A DNA stretch of 64,000 bases from DASWZN01 sp036404435 (GCA_036404435.1 DASWZN010000021.1:82764-146763), one strand, 5' to 3'. Counted from the first letter of the stretch, positions 29,278 to 37,751 are shown. Notes: generated by a model from the sequence alone, not told the origin. A program made the numbers and translations.

Positions 29278-32085
29278 CTAGTCCCTTCCGGGAGGCTCGT
29301 AGGGCGAAAACGGAGTTTTTGGGGGCTTCCCGGAAGCAGGCGGAGAGGACGAGGCTGGCGGTTCGGCTCCTCCCGGTTCGCCTTCATCGGGGTTGTGTTC
29401 CGGCGGTGGGCTCGCCTCCGGGCCATAGCCGTATTCAAGGTATTCGGCCAGGATTGCCGCGGTTAGGCTCCAGACCACGATCATCTTAAGCGTGATCCCG
29501 CCGGCGGCGAGCGAACCGCCGGGAATCATGACGATGGGCAGGATGTACTCCTCGTAAGTCGTACGCCCGCTCGGGTCTTTCCGGTTTACTGGATCGCTAG
29601 AGGCGTACAGATATTTATGCAGTGTCTTGGGACGTCCAAGGCCACTTTCCTTCGGATCTCGTGTTAAGAACCTCCCCGTCAGCGGGTTGAAGTAGCGGGC
29701 GCGGAGGTAGTAGAGGTTCAGATCGGGGTCGTACTGCTCGCCGCGGTAGCGGTACACGTTCGGGGTCGAACCGGTGACGTTGACCGCGTTGCCCCAGGCG
29801 TCGTAGTCGTAGGTGTCCGTCGCGGCGCCGGTGGAATCGGTCAGTTGGCGGACGCTGCCGAAGCCATCGTAGCTGTAGAAGCTGGTGGTCCAGGCGCTGT
29901 TGAGGAACTGAGTTTGGCTGATGCGCTGGAGGCCATAGGTGTAACGGCGCTGCACCGCGCCGCTCACTAACTCCTCGACCACCTGGGCGTAGCCGGTGGG
30001 GTTGAGGTCATCGACCAGGTATTGCGTCGTCGCGCCGCCAGCGGTCTTGGCCACGCGGTTGCCGTCGCCGTCGTAGACAAGGGTTACTGCTCCGTTGTTC
30101 ATCGACTCCAGGCGGTTCTCGGAATCGTACGCGAACGTGCGGGCGCCCGAGACGATGGTGTTGCCGTTGTTGTCGTACTGCTCGGTTGAAAGGTGATCGT
30201 CGGCGTTGTAGCTGAACGTCCCGGTCGGGATGCTGGCCATCGTGGACGTCTGCGACAGCCGGTTGCCCACCGGATCGAGGCCGTAGGCCACCGCGCCATT
30301 GACACCGTGCGGGTCCGAGTTGATCGCCTCGTTGGTCAGGCGGTAGATGCCGTCATAGCTCCAGTTGGCTGTGCGGCCACTCGGCTCTCTCGCCGACTGC
30401 CGGTTGCCCGTCGGGCCGAGTTGGTAAGAGTAGCCATTCAGACCCGTCAGCCGATTCAGCCTGTCATAGCTGAATGTGGATTGCAGACCGTTCGGATACG
30501 CCGCCGTGGCCAGATTGCTGATCGAGTTGTACGCATAACTCGTGGTGTTCTGGTTGGCCGGAAGGCGGTTGTCCACCACCGTCGCCAGCCGGTTGAGCTG
30601 GTCATACGTGTAACCCACCGAAATCCCGTTCGCGTTCGAGGAAGCCATGGAGGCCACGTTGCCCGCAGCATCATAAGTGTAACTCAACGTGCCTTCCGGC
30701 GTGGTCTTAGAGGTCACGCGGTCGAGGCCGTCGTAGCTGTACGTGGTCGCGCCGCTGGCGTCCGTCATCGTGGCGCGCTTTCCCGTCGCCGTGTAGGTGA
30801 AGCTCTCGACGGGCTGGCCCAGGCTGGGATCGGGCGTCCTCGCTGCCAGCCGGTTCAGTTGGTCATAGCCGTAGCTCGTGGTCTTGCCGTTGAAGTTGAG
30901 GAGCGAGAGCAAATTGCCGGCCGGATCGTACGCCCGCGTCTCGGTGAGCGCGCCGTCGGGAAGAGTCGTCGAGGTCAGTTCGTTGAGGGCGTTGAACGGC
31001 GTTTGCGTTGTGTGGGCGTTGGCGTCGGTTGACGTGATCAGGTTACCGTTGTTGTCGTAAGTGTACGCCGTGATGTTGTGCGCCGGATCAGGTGCGTTGG
31101 CCTGAATCACCGAGCTCAGTTGATTAGCTGCGTCGAACGTGTACTGGACGGCGTTCCCGGCTTGGTCCGTCACGCCGGTCAGGTTGCCGGGGCCGTCGTA
31201 GGTGTTGGTTGTGTAGGTCGAATCGTTGTAAGTCGTCTTGGTCAGGCGCTTGCGGCAATCGTATTGGAACTGAGTGGTGTGGTTGTTGCCGTCGGTGACG
31301 GAGATCTGGTTGCCGGCATCGTCATAGGCGTACTGCGTCTGGTTGTTTGCGGCGTTCGCGACCAGGATGAGCCGCCCGGCCGCGTCATACGTGTAAGTCG
31401 TCGTGTTCCCGCGCGGGTCGGTCTGGGTCTGCTTCGTGCCGTCGGCGTAATAAGTGTAATTGGTGCGGCTGGCGTTCGAGGTGCCGTAGGCCTTTGTGGT
31501 CGCGATCAGCCGACCGGCGAGATCGTAGTCGTTGTGAGTGACGTTACCGGCTGGGTCGGTTGCGTTGACTACGTTGCCGCGGAAATCGTAGGTCAGCGAC
31601 GACGCTGTCGGCGGCACGGTGGGATAGGTGGTCACGGAGAGCCGGTTGAGCGGATCGTACTGATAGCTGGTGGTGTGGCCGTTGGCGTCAGTGTCAGAGG
31701 TCTTGTTGCCGTTCCCGTCGTACTGCGAGCTGGTCGTCCTTCCCAGCGGTGCGCTGGTTTGCGTCAGGTTGCCGAGGGCGTCGTACGTGAACGTCGTGAT
31801 AGCCGTTGAAGGGTCCGTCTGAGTGAGCTTGTGGCCCAGCGCGTCGTAGGTCCAGGAAGTCTGGCGGCCCAGCGGGTCGGTCTTGCTGAGCATGTTGCCG
31901 TTGGCGTCGTAGGTATACTGTGTCGCCATGCCCGGCGTGGTCGTCAGATCGTAGCCGACGGCTCCGGCCTGTATGGTGCCGTCGGGGTTGAAGTTGAAGC
32001 TGGCTCGAACCGAGTTTGAGCCGTCCAGGTTGTCGATGATGAGCTGCGGCAGGAAATTGCCGTCGTAGGAGTCTTCTTTGACCAT
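29278..32085 (-). CDS. RHS/YD-repeat protein, N-terminally truncated
   Basis: About 935 residues from ATG 32085. More than twenty YD repeats (pattern YDxxGNxxxxTDxxGxxxxxxYD) build the cocoon-like RHS shell. The core end 'YDPDLNLYYLRARYFNPLTG' and 'DPSGR' hinge are followed by a ~100-residue tip with two hydrophobic runs ('YILPIVMIPGGSLAAGGITL' and the next ~20 residues) and a Pro-rich tail. No signal peptide or N-terminal domain is present: the ATG lies in sequence belonging to a truncated integrase gene, and the fusion point is near 32071. It is thus an orphan module. In intact RHS toxins the tip is released inside a target cell. Confidence 0.85.
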   Translation of the reverse strand: MVKEDSYDGNFLPQLIIDNLDGSNSVRASFNFNPDGTIQAGAVGYDLTTTPGMATQYTYDANGNMLSKTDPLGRQTSWTYDALGHKLTQTDPSTAITTFTYDALGNLTQTSAPLGRTTSSQYDGNGNKTSDTDANGHTTSYQYDPLNRLSVTTYPTVPPTASSLTYDFRGNVVNATDPAGNVTHNDYDLAGRLIATTKAYGTSNASRTNYTYYADGTKQTQTDPRGNTTTYTYDAAGRLILVANAANNQTQYAYDDAGNQISVTDGNNHTTQFQYDCRKRLTKTTYNDSTYTTNTYDGPGNLTGVTDQAGNAVQYTFDAANQLSSVIQANAPDPAHNITAYTYDNNGNLITSTDANAHTTQTPFNALNELTSTTLPDGALTETRAYDPAGNLLSLLNFNGKTTSYGYDQLNRLAARTPDPSLGQPVESFTYTATGKRATMTDASGATTYSYDGLDRVTSKTTPEGTLSYTYDAAGNVASMASSNANGISVGYTYDQLNRLATVVDNRLPANQNTTSYAYNSISNLATAAYPNGLQSTFSYDRLNRLTGLNGYSYQLGPTGNRQSAREPSGRTANWSYDGIYRLTNEAINSDPHGVNGAVAYGLDPVGNRLSQTSTMASIPTGTFSYNADDHLSTEQYDNNGNTIVSGARTFAYDSENRLESMNNGAVTLVYDGDGNRVAKTAGGATTQYLVDDLNPTGYAQVVEELVSGAVQRRYTYGLQRISQTQFLNSAWTTSFYSYDGFGSVRQLTDSTGAATDTYDYDAWGNAVNVTGSTPNVYRYRGEQYDPDLNLYYLRARYFNPLTGRFLTRDPKESGLGRPKTLHKYLYASSDPVNRKDPSGRTTYEEYILPIVMIPGGSLAAGGITLKMIVVWSLTAAILAEYLEYGYGPEASPPPEHNPDEGEPGGAEPPASSSPPASGKPPKTPFSPYEPPGRD

Positions 32086-32474
32086 TGACCCGACTTCACC
32101 GCGCGGTAGGCTTTCCACAACTCGGCAAAGGTGGTGATCGCCTCGCCTTGCTTGGCTAGCTTCCCGGTGTGCTCGGCGATGTACTCGCTGAGTTCCTCGA
32201 GGGCCTCATGCCTCGGCCTTGTCGCGGGGCCAAGGGTCTTTTCCTTTTTGCGCCGTACGCGCCTGCCGTCAGGTGTAGCCTCCCAGACGTGGAAATAGCC
32301 AACCCACACTTTTCCTTCTCGTGCGCGGTTAACCTTCTTGACCCAGCCTTCAGGTGCATCGGTCCTCGGCAGGCTTCGTCCGATGCTCCGGATCTCGAAG
32401 TCGAGAGACGCGCCGCGTTCTTGGGCCTCGTGATTCGGCTCGGCTTCGATCTCGATCGTGGCGCGACTCGCCAT
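32071..32474 (-). pseudogene. Tyrosine integrase, N-terminal remnant
   Basis: About 135 residues: an arm-type/N-terminal region ('EGWVKKVNRAREGKVWVGYF') and the beginning of the core-binding domain ('AITTFAELWKAYRAVKSGQW'). After 'WSKK' the sequence changes abruptly into the RHS gene, so the catalytic domain (R..HxxR..Y) is missing. It begins ~100 bases from the tRNA-Arg 3' end, the standard position for a tRNA-targeting integrase. An upstream in-frame start at 32552 is possible. Confidence 0.75.
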
Positions 32475-32575
32475 GACTGCAATGTACTCGCCCGTGATCG
32501 ATCGGGCAAATCTGATCTGGGTGGGCAGATGGGTGGGCTGTTTTTGCGCCAACAGCCCGTAAGTGATTGATTTAG

Positions 32576-32652
32576 TGGTGCGCCCGGGGTGACTCGAACA
32601 CCCGACCTTCTGGTTCGTAGCCAGACGCTCTATCCAACTGAGCTACGGGCGC
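32576..32652 (-). tRNA. tRNA-Arg(ACG)
   Basis: Complete cloverleaf on the minus strand: acceptor GCGCCCG pairs with CGGGCGC, D-arm AGCTCAGTTGGATAGAGC, anticodon stem-loop CTGGCTACGAACCAG with ACG in the loop, T-arm GGGTGTTCGAGTCACCC, discriminator A and an encoded CCA (32576-32578). Likely integration site of the neighbouring island. Confidence 0.97.
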
Positions 32653-32683
32653 GCGGGGTGTAGAAAAAAGCCCAGACCCCAGA

Positions 32684-33850
32684 CTAGCGGGTCTGGCGCG
32701 AGATTTCAACCTGCGAGGCCACGATGCGGCCTTTGCGATCCAGCTTCAAGCGCGCGTCGCGCCAGACCACCGTCGAGCCGAACAGGCCCGCGGCCCAGAC
32801 CCCCAGGCCCGCCAGGTCGCGGAACGGGATCAGGTACGCGCACGCGAGCGATTGCCGGTCGCGCAGCACGGCCACCGCGGCCGTGAGACCCACCGCGAGC
32901 CGCAGCGCGACGAGCGCCAGCGCCGCGCGCCACATCCCGCCGGCCGCCAGCAGCGCCGCCCAGAGCGTCGCGTTCGCAATCGGCAGGCCCAGGTAGCCGC
33001 CGCCCCTCGAAAGGCGGATGGTCCGCGCCCAGCGGACCTGGTGACGCCACATCTCGCCCCAGTGCGTGTCCGTCACGGTGGTCTCCACCACGCACGTCGA
33101 GATGACCACGCGGCGGCCAAGCTCGCCGATGCGCCGGCCCAGGTGATGATCGTCGGCGATGGTATCGGCGACGGAGGCGAAGCCGTCGATGCGCGCCAGG
33201 TCGTCCGCGCGGAACGCCATGGTCGAACCCAGCGCGAACCCGGAGATGCCTACCAGGGGCGCCACCAGCGCGCTCGGCGCGAAATCGGTGGCGATGCCCA
33301 CGGCCTCGAAGCGGCCGGGCAGGCTGTGGGCGCGGGCGCGGTAGAGGCAGGTGACCATCCCCACGGTCGAATCTTCGAGCGGCGCCACCACGCGCGCCAG
33401 GTAGTCCGGCTCGACGCGAATGTCGCTGTCGTTGACCACCAGGACGGGATAGCGCGCGGCCGCAGCCAGGTCCGCCAGGACGCCCACCTTGCGGTTCGGC
33501 GTCGCGGCTTCGCTGCGGATCAGACGGATCGCCACGGCGGGGAACTCCGCTTGCAGACGCTCGATCTCGCCGAGGGCGGGGTCGTCCGGATCGCTCACGC
33601 CGAACAGAATCTCGAACTCGGGATACGCGAGCAGCGCGTGCGAGCGGACGGTCTGGTAGAAGTCCGGATCGAGCCCGTGGAGGGGCTTGAGGATCGAAAC
33701 GGGTGGACGGAATGCGCCGGGCGCGATTGCCGAACCGCGCGCGTGAGCAAGCGGCGATCGAGCCTTGAGCGCCTGGCTTACCACGGCGGCCAAAGCCAGC
33801 AACTGATAAGCGGCAGCCGCCGCGCCAAAGGCCAGCAGTGCGTAGATCAC
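32684..33850 (-). CDS. hpnI: Hopanoid glycosyltransferase HpnI
   Basis: 388 residues, GT2 ceramide-glucosyltransferase-like. N-terminal membrane segment; 'PVSILKPLHGLDPDFYQTVR' starts the catalytic domain; 'VLVVNDSDIRVEPDYL' holds the D-x-D; 'ADDHHLGRRIGELGRRVVIS' and 'HQVRWARTIRL' match the Q/RxxRW motif; 3-4 C-terminal helices follow. HpnI adds N-acetylglucosamine to bacteriohopanetetrol. Start GTG 33850 overlaps the upstream transporter stop (GTGA). Its neighbour hpnJ fixes the assignment. No hpnK deacetylase gene is present in the window. Confidence 0.88.
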   Translation of the reverse strand: MIYALLAFGAAAAAYQLLALAAVVSQALKARSPLAHARGSAIAPGAFRPPVSILKPLHGLDPDFYQTVRSHALLAYPEFEILFGVSDPDDPALGEIERLQAEFPAVAIRLIRSEAATPNRKVGVLADLAAAARYPVLVVNDSDIRVEPDYLARVVAPLEDSTVGMVTCLYRARAHSLPGRFEAVGIATDFAPSALVAPLVGISGFALGSTMAFRADDLARIDGFASVADTIADDHHLGRRIGELGRRVVISTCVVETTVTDTHWGEMWRHQVRWARTIRLSRGGGYLGLPIANATLWAALLAAGGMWRAALALVALRLAVGLTAAVAVLRDRQSLACAYLIPFRDLAGLGVWAAGLFGSTVVWRDARLKLDRKGRIVASQVEISRQTR

Positions 33851-34209
33851 AGTGCCAGGAGCGCCACGCCGCAGGCGACCAGCGCCGCGCCGGTCCAGCG
33901 CCGCCACGCCACCCGCTCCTTGAGAAAGTACTTGGCGACGAAGGTCTCGATCACGAAACTCGCAGCGGTCGCCGGGACCGCGAAGCTCAGATCGGCCAAA
34001 GAAATCAGGGTCAGGAACGTGAAGAAGGAAACGGCCATCAGCGCGACGGCGACGATCACGTACCCGTTGCGCGCCAGCGCCGCCCCGGCGCGACCGAGGG
34101 CGCTGGGCCGGAAATCGTGGATCTCGCCGTGGTGGCGCATGCCGAGCGTCTGCAAGGCGTCGCAGAGCACCGTGGCGGTCACGATCACGCCGACCAGGAT
34201 CCACTTCAT
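33847..34209 (-). CDS. SMR/EamA-type half transporter in hopanoid cluster
   Basis: 120 residues, four transmembrane segments, 'LISLADLSFAVPATAASFVI' and 'FLKERVAWRRWTGAALVACG' typical of small multidrug-resistance/EamA single-domain transporters. ATGA overlaps on both sides tie it to the sister gene upstream and hpnI downstream. Paired four-helix subunits resemble ArnE/ArnF, which flip undecaprenyl-phosphate aminoarabinose. A flippase for a glycosylated hopanoid is a reasonable inference. Confidence 0.82.
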   Translation of the reverse strand: MKWILVGVIVTATVLCDALQTLGMRHHGEIHDFRPSALGRAGAALARNGYVIVAVALMAVSFFTFLTLISLADLSFAVPATAASFVIETFVAKYFLKERVAWRRWTGAALVACGVALLAL

Positions 34210-34631
34210 CGCGCTGTCTCCACCAGGCGCCGCTCGCCCGCATCGTGCGTGCGGACCGCGGTAGAACCCACCAGCGCGGTGCCCGCCATGATGAGCACGG
34301 TCCCGAGCCAGCGCCGCGCGCTCACCTGCTCGCCCAGGAACACGCGGCCCATCACGGCGGTGAGCACGTAGCCGATGGAGGTGACGGGCAGCACGTAGCT
34401 CAGGTCGGCCCAGCTCAGCAGCGCCATGCGCGCCAGCATCCACACGATCAGCAGGCAGATGCCGGCGGCCACATAGGGATGGAACATCACCCGCAGGTAT
34501 TCGAGCGCGGAGGAGCCGAGTGCGCTGCCGTGGCGCCGGACGCCGAAAGTCATCAGCGAGTTGCCGAAGACGTTGGCGAGGACAACGATGGCGGTGAAGA
34601 TGCGCGTCTTCAGGCGGAGGTCCCAGGTCAC
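34206..34631 (-). CDS. SMR/EamA-type half transporter, partner subunit
   Basis: 141 residues with four membrane segments: 'TRIFTAIVVLANVFGNSLMT' at the N-terminus, 'SWADLSYVLPVTSIGYVLTA' in the middle, 'LGEQVSARRWLGTVLIMAGT' at the end. Homologous to the next gene but divergent, as expected for a dual-topology heterodimer. Start GTG 34631 lies eight bases after the hpnJ stop; its stop overlaps the partner ATG. Confidence 0.82.
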   Translation of the reverse strand: MTWDLRLKTRIFTAIVVLANVFGNSLMTFGVRRHGSALGSSALEYLRVMFHPYVAAGICLLIVWMLARMALLSWADLSYVLPVTSIGYVLTAVMGRVFLGEQVSARRWLGTVLIMAGTALVGSTAVRTHDAGERRLVETAR

Positions 34632-34639
34632 GGGCGGTT

Positions 34640-36100
34640 CTAGTTCGCCTCCCCGCTCAAGGCGGCGGAGCCGTGCTTGTGCGCGGCCACGAACTTCTTC
34701 CGCTTCGAGCGCAGCGCCAGATACTCCCGGGCTTCCTTGTAAAGCCGCCGGCGCTCGCTGCCGTTCCAGAGCGCCTTGCGCACCAGGCGCCAGATCACGC
34801 GCGGCCGGAAGTAATACTCGCCGTAGAACCGCTCGGTCCAATCCACCAGCTCGGCGCGGTCGAGGCCCGGATAAATCACCTTGGGAAGCTGGTGGCCGCC
34901 CTCGTCGGTCATCGATTCGACGGAGAGCAGGCCGTTGCGGGCGGCGTAATCGTAGAACTCGGTTCCGGGATAGGGGTGGGCGATGGAGATCTGGACGGTC
35001 TCGGAGTCCAGGCGCTTGGCGAAGTCGATAGTGCGACGCAGGCTCTCGCGCGTCTCGCCCGGCAGCCCCACGATGAAGTCGCCGTGGACCACCAGGCCGA
35101 GCTTCTTGCAGTCGCGCGCGAAGCGCTCGGCCATCTCAATGGTGGCGCCCTTCTTGATGTTCTTGAGGATCTGGGCGTCGCCGGTCTCGTATCCCACGAT
35201 CACGAGGCGGCAGCCCGCGTCCTTCATGCCCTTGAGCGTCTCGTAATCGGTGGTCACGCGCGAGGTACACGACCACGTGAAATTGAGCGGCTTCAGTTTG
35301 GCGGCAACCTCCAGCGTCCGCGCCTTGCGGTAGTTGAAAGTGTCGTCGTCGAAGAAGATCTCCTTGAGCCCCGGGAAGGATTCCAGCGTGTAGCGAACCT
35401 CGGCCGCCACATCGTCCGCCGAGCGAACCCGCCAGCGGTGGCCGGAGTGAGTTTGGGGCCACAGGCAAAACGTACACAGGGCGGGGCAGCCGCGGGTGGT
35501 GTAGAACGAGACGTACGGGTGCAGCAGGAAGGGCACGTTATAGCGGGTGATGTCGAGATCGCGCTTGTAGACCTTGGTCACCCAGGGCAGCTCGTCCAGG
35601 TTCTCGATGGTGCCGCCCTCGGGCGTATGCTCGAACCGCCCGTTCACGCGGAAGCTGACGCCGGGCAGTTCCGCGAGGGGCTTGCCGCGGGCGTAATCGG
35701 CAATCTGGTAATCGAACTCGCGGCGGACCACGAAGTCGACGGCCGCAGAGGCTTTCAGCACGCCCTCCGGATCGATGGTGACCGGCGGGCCAACGAATGC
35801 GACCTTTAGCTTCGGATTGACGTCCTTCATCATCTCCGCGATCCGGATGTCCACATGCAAGCCGGGGGTGGAGGTGAACAGGACCAGCAGCTCGTAGTCG
35901 CTGGCCATCGCCACCGTCTGCTGGATGGAGATCTTGTGGGGCGGAGCGTCGACGACTTTGCTGTCCGGCAACAGGCCGGCGGGGTAGCAGAGCCACACCG
36001 GATACCAATAGGATTCAATCTCCCGAGTGGCGGGCCAGCGCGAACCGGCCCCGCCGTCGAACCCTTCGAAGGACGGGGGATTTAGGAACAGGGTTCTCAT
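34640..36100 (-). CDS. hpnJ: Hopanoid radical SAM protein HpnJ
   Basis: 486 residues. Begins 'MRTLFLNPPSFEGFDGGAGS', the signature of HpnJ, with an N-terminal B12-binding-like region (residues 1-180) and radical SAM cysteines in 'TRGCPALCTFC' (CxxxCxxC), then 'VGYETGDAQILKNIKKGATI' and 'GDFIVGLPGETRESL'. HpnJ is the enzyme assigned to ring contraction of glucosaminyl-hopanetetrol to the BHT cyclitol ether. GGGGAGGTAA precedes the ATG. It heads hpnJ-SMR-SMR-hpnI and follows a LolA-like gene by 35 bases. Confidence 0.9.
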   Translation of the reverse strand: MRTLFLNPPSFEGFDGGAGSRWPATREIESYWYPVWLCYPAGLLPDSKVVDAPPHKISIQQTVAMASDYELLVLFTSTPGLHVDIRIAEMMKDVNPKLKVAFVGPPVTIDPEGVLKASAAVDFVVRREFDYQIADYARGKPLAELPGVSFRVNGRFEHTPEGGTIENLDELPWVTKVYKRDLDITRYNVPFLLHPYVSFYTTRGCPALCTFCLWPQTHSGHRWRVRSADDVAAEVRYTLESFPGLKEIFFDDDTFNYRKARTLEVAAKLKPLNFTWSCTSRVTTDYETLKGMKDAGCRLVIVGYETGDAQILKNIKKGATIEMAERFARDCKKLGLVVHGDFIVGLPGETRESLRRTIDFAKRLDSETVQISIAHPYPGTEFYDYAARNGLLSVESMTDEGGHQLPKVIYPGLDRAELVDWTERFYGEYYFRPRVIWRLVRKALWNGSERRRLYKEAREYLALRSKRKKFVAAHKHGSAALSGEAN

Positions 36101-36135
36101 TTACCTCCCCTGAGTGTCAAGTCTTCCGGAGCCAA

Positions 36136-36900
36136 CTAGTTGTTGCCGCCATCCGATGCCTGGGCGGCATCGCCCGCCGGCGCCGCTGCAGCTACGGCCG
36201 GCTCTCCCACCTTGACGTTCTCATACCAGATGGTGAGGTGAGCCTTGCCGAACAGCCGCGTGCCGACGTCGCTGATCAGCCGCCGCGGAACCGAGACGCC
36301 GTCGCAGATGGTGTAGTCGCGGACAAAGTACACGCTCTTGAGGAACATCGACGGGTTGCGCACCAACTGGCCCCACTGGCGCAGCGGAAGATCCGTCTGC
36401 TGATCGATCCAGAGCTCGCCCTTGTACAAGCCGAGCCGCTTCGTTCTGGGGCTGACCTGGAAGACGTACGCCGGCCTGCCCGCGTAGTCGGTCATGCCTT
36501 GATACTTGAACTTGTAGTTGGCCGGGGTCACCGCGACGGCCGCACCGTACTCGCTCCTAGCGTCCTTCTCCGCCTGGAGGTAACGGCCGATGACCTCTTT
36601 CTTGATTGTGCCATCGCCTTCGAAACGGCGCTTATCGTAAAAGATCTGGCCCACTCGCGTGATGAACCGGAAGGCGTGGAAGCGGCCGTGCTTCTTGAGC
36701 TTGGGAAGGTCGGCATCCATATCGACGTCCATGGAGACGGCTTGGGAGCGGCTCTCCTGCAACTGCATAGCCTTCACGTAGCGATCCAGAACGTCGGTAG
36801 CGGCGGGGTCCAGGGACGCAGGCGCACCGTCACCGCTTGCTGCCGCATGCAGCGGAACGAAGACAGCCAACAACCCAAAAAAGACAGTAAAGACCTTCAA
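36136..36900 (-). CDS. Secreted LolA/LolB-like protein
   Basis: 254 residues with a signal peptide ending near 'PLHAAASG'. The rest alternates beta-strand segments ('RFITRVGQIFYDKRRFEGDG', 'YVFQVSPRTKRLGLYKGELW') and resembles the outer-membrane lipoprotein-sorting (LolA-like) fold, with an Ala/Gly-rich tail. I chose TTG 36900 (AGGAG five bases before) over GTG 36906, whose Shine-Dalgarno would be too close. It may carry a lipid in the periplasm; the location ahead of hpnJ hints at hopanoid transport, which is inference. Confidence 0.7.
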   Translation of the reverse strand: MKVFTVFFGLLAVFVPLHAAASGDGAPASLDPAATDVLDRYVKAMQLQESRSQAVSMDVDMDADLPKLKKHGRFHAFRFITRVGQIFYDKRRFEGDGTIKKEVIGRYLQAEKDARSEYGAAVAVTPANYKFKYQGMTDYAGRPAYVFQVSPRTKRLGLYKGELWIDQQTDLPLRQWGQLVRNPSMFLKSVYFVRDYTICDGVSVPRRLISDVGTRLFGKAHLTIWYENVKVGEPAVAAAAPAGDAAQASDGGNN

Positions 36901-37006
36901 TGACACTCCTACCTGGATGATTCTACAACTCTACCACATGCTACGACGCGCAAACCACAATTCGAGGTTACCGACATGCCGGTCCAGGAACTGTTAAGAT
37001 AGCGAC

Positions 37007-37402
37007 ATGCCCATCCCTCTGGGAGAGAATCACGAAGAGAATCTGCAAGTTACCGAGGAAATGGCCATCAGCTTCCTGGGACCCGGTGCGGCGCGGGTTC
37101 TCTCCACCCCGCACCTGATCGGGTTCCTGGAGATGACCTCCCGCAACCTCATAAAAACGTTCGTGGAGCCGGGCGAGGACTCGGTGGGAACGCTGGTCAA
37201 TATCCGGCATCTGGCGGCGACGCCGATCGGGATGCACGTGCGGCTGCGAGCGGAGATCGTCTCGGTGGAGGGCCGGCGAGTGATGTGCAAGGTGGATGCC
37301 TGGGACGACCGCGAGAAGATCGGCGAGGGCACGCACGAACGTTTTGTCATCGACGTTGCCCGGTTCGGGCTACGGGTACGGGCCAAATCAGCGGGACAGT
37401 AA
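37007..37402 (+). CDS. Hotdog thioesterase, FlK-like
   Basis: 131 residues, single hotdog domain of the fluoroacetyl-CoA thioesterase family. The catalytic triad positions appear as T and E in 'STPHLIGFLEMTSRNL' and H in 'VNIRHLAATPIG'. In most bacteria lacking fluoroacetate these proteins hydrolyse acyl-CoAs of unknown identity. Monocistronic by position. Confidence 0.85.
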   Translation: MPIPLGENHEENLQVTEEMAISFLGPGAARVLSTPHLIGFLEMTSRNLIKTFVEPGEDSVGTLVNIRHLAATPIGMHVRLRAEIVSVEGRRVMCKVDAWDDREKIGEGTHERFVIDVARFGLRVRAKSAGQ

Positions 37403-37504
37403 GGGGGTAGCACCTCCCACTCGTGGGGGTACTGTGGACATGGTACTCTCAATTTGGCCTTCCCTAGTTGACCTGGAGCCGGAAGTGGTGTAACTACGTT
37501 AGAC

Positions 37505-37591
37505 ATGAAGCGTTTCGGGATACTGCTCGCCTTGCTCCCCATCCTCGTGATCATGATCCCGCGCTTCGGCGCGGTACCAGGACTGTTCTAA
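37505..37591 (+). CDS. Possible 28-residue membrane peptide
   Basis: An ATG-to-TAA frame encoding MKRFGILLALLPILVIMIPR and eight more residues, one hydrophobic helix with a basic N-terminus. No clear Shine-Dalgarno. It lies in the 349-base interval before rplU, which otherwise shows only a TAGAAT box near 37675 about 75 bases before rplU. Could be chance. Confidence 0.3.
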   Translation: MKRFGILLALLPILVIMIPRFGAVPGLF

Positions 37592-37751
37592 GGCCTGAGC
37601 CATACCGCTCCCTGTGGTCGCGGCTCGGAAACGCGGTTTGAAACGCGGTTGTGCAAGGGGCTGCCTGCCTGTTGTAGAATAAACGGTTGAACCCTTCGGT
37701 GCGCCGACGTCTGTAGTACGCCTCCAAGGAAATCCGAACAGGAAGGTTCGT

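Larger units (their letters stand above)
21236..32652. mobile_element. Accessory island next to tRNA-Arg(ACG)
   Basis: Inferred from content: an intact tRNA-Arg at the right edge with a truncated tyrosine integrase reading away from it into the island, an IS transposase, a Fic gene, two RHS modules, gene fragments, and tRNA debris at the left edge. Core-type genes (efflux, hopanoid) lie on both sides. I did not find a second copy of the tRNA-Arg 3' end in the window, so the left boundary is uncertain and the block may be composite. Confidence 0.6.

Noticed and set aside
30193..31809. Plus-strand frames opposite the RHS gene
   Set aside because: They mirror the YD-repeat periodicity of the RHS gene on the other strand and have no independent motif.
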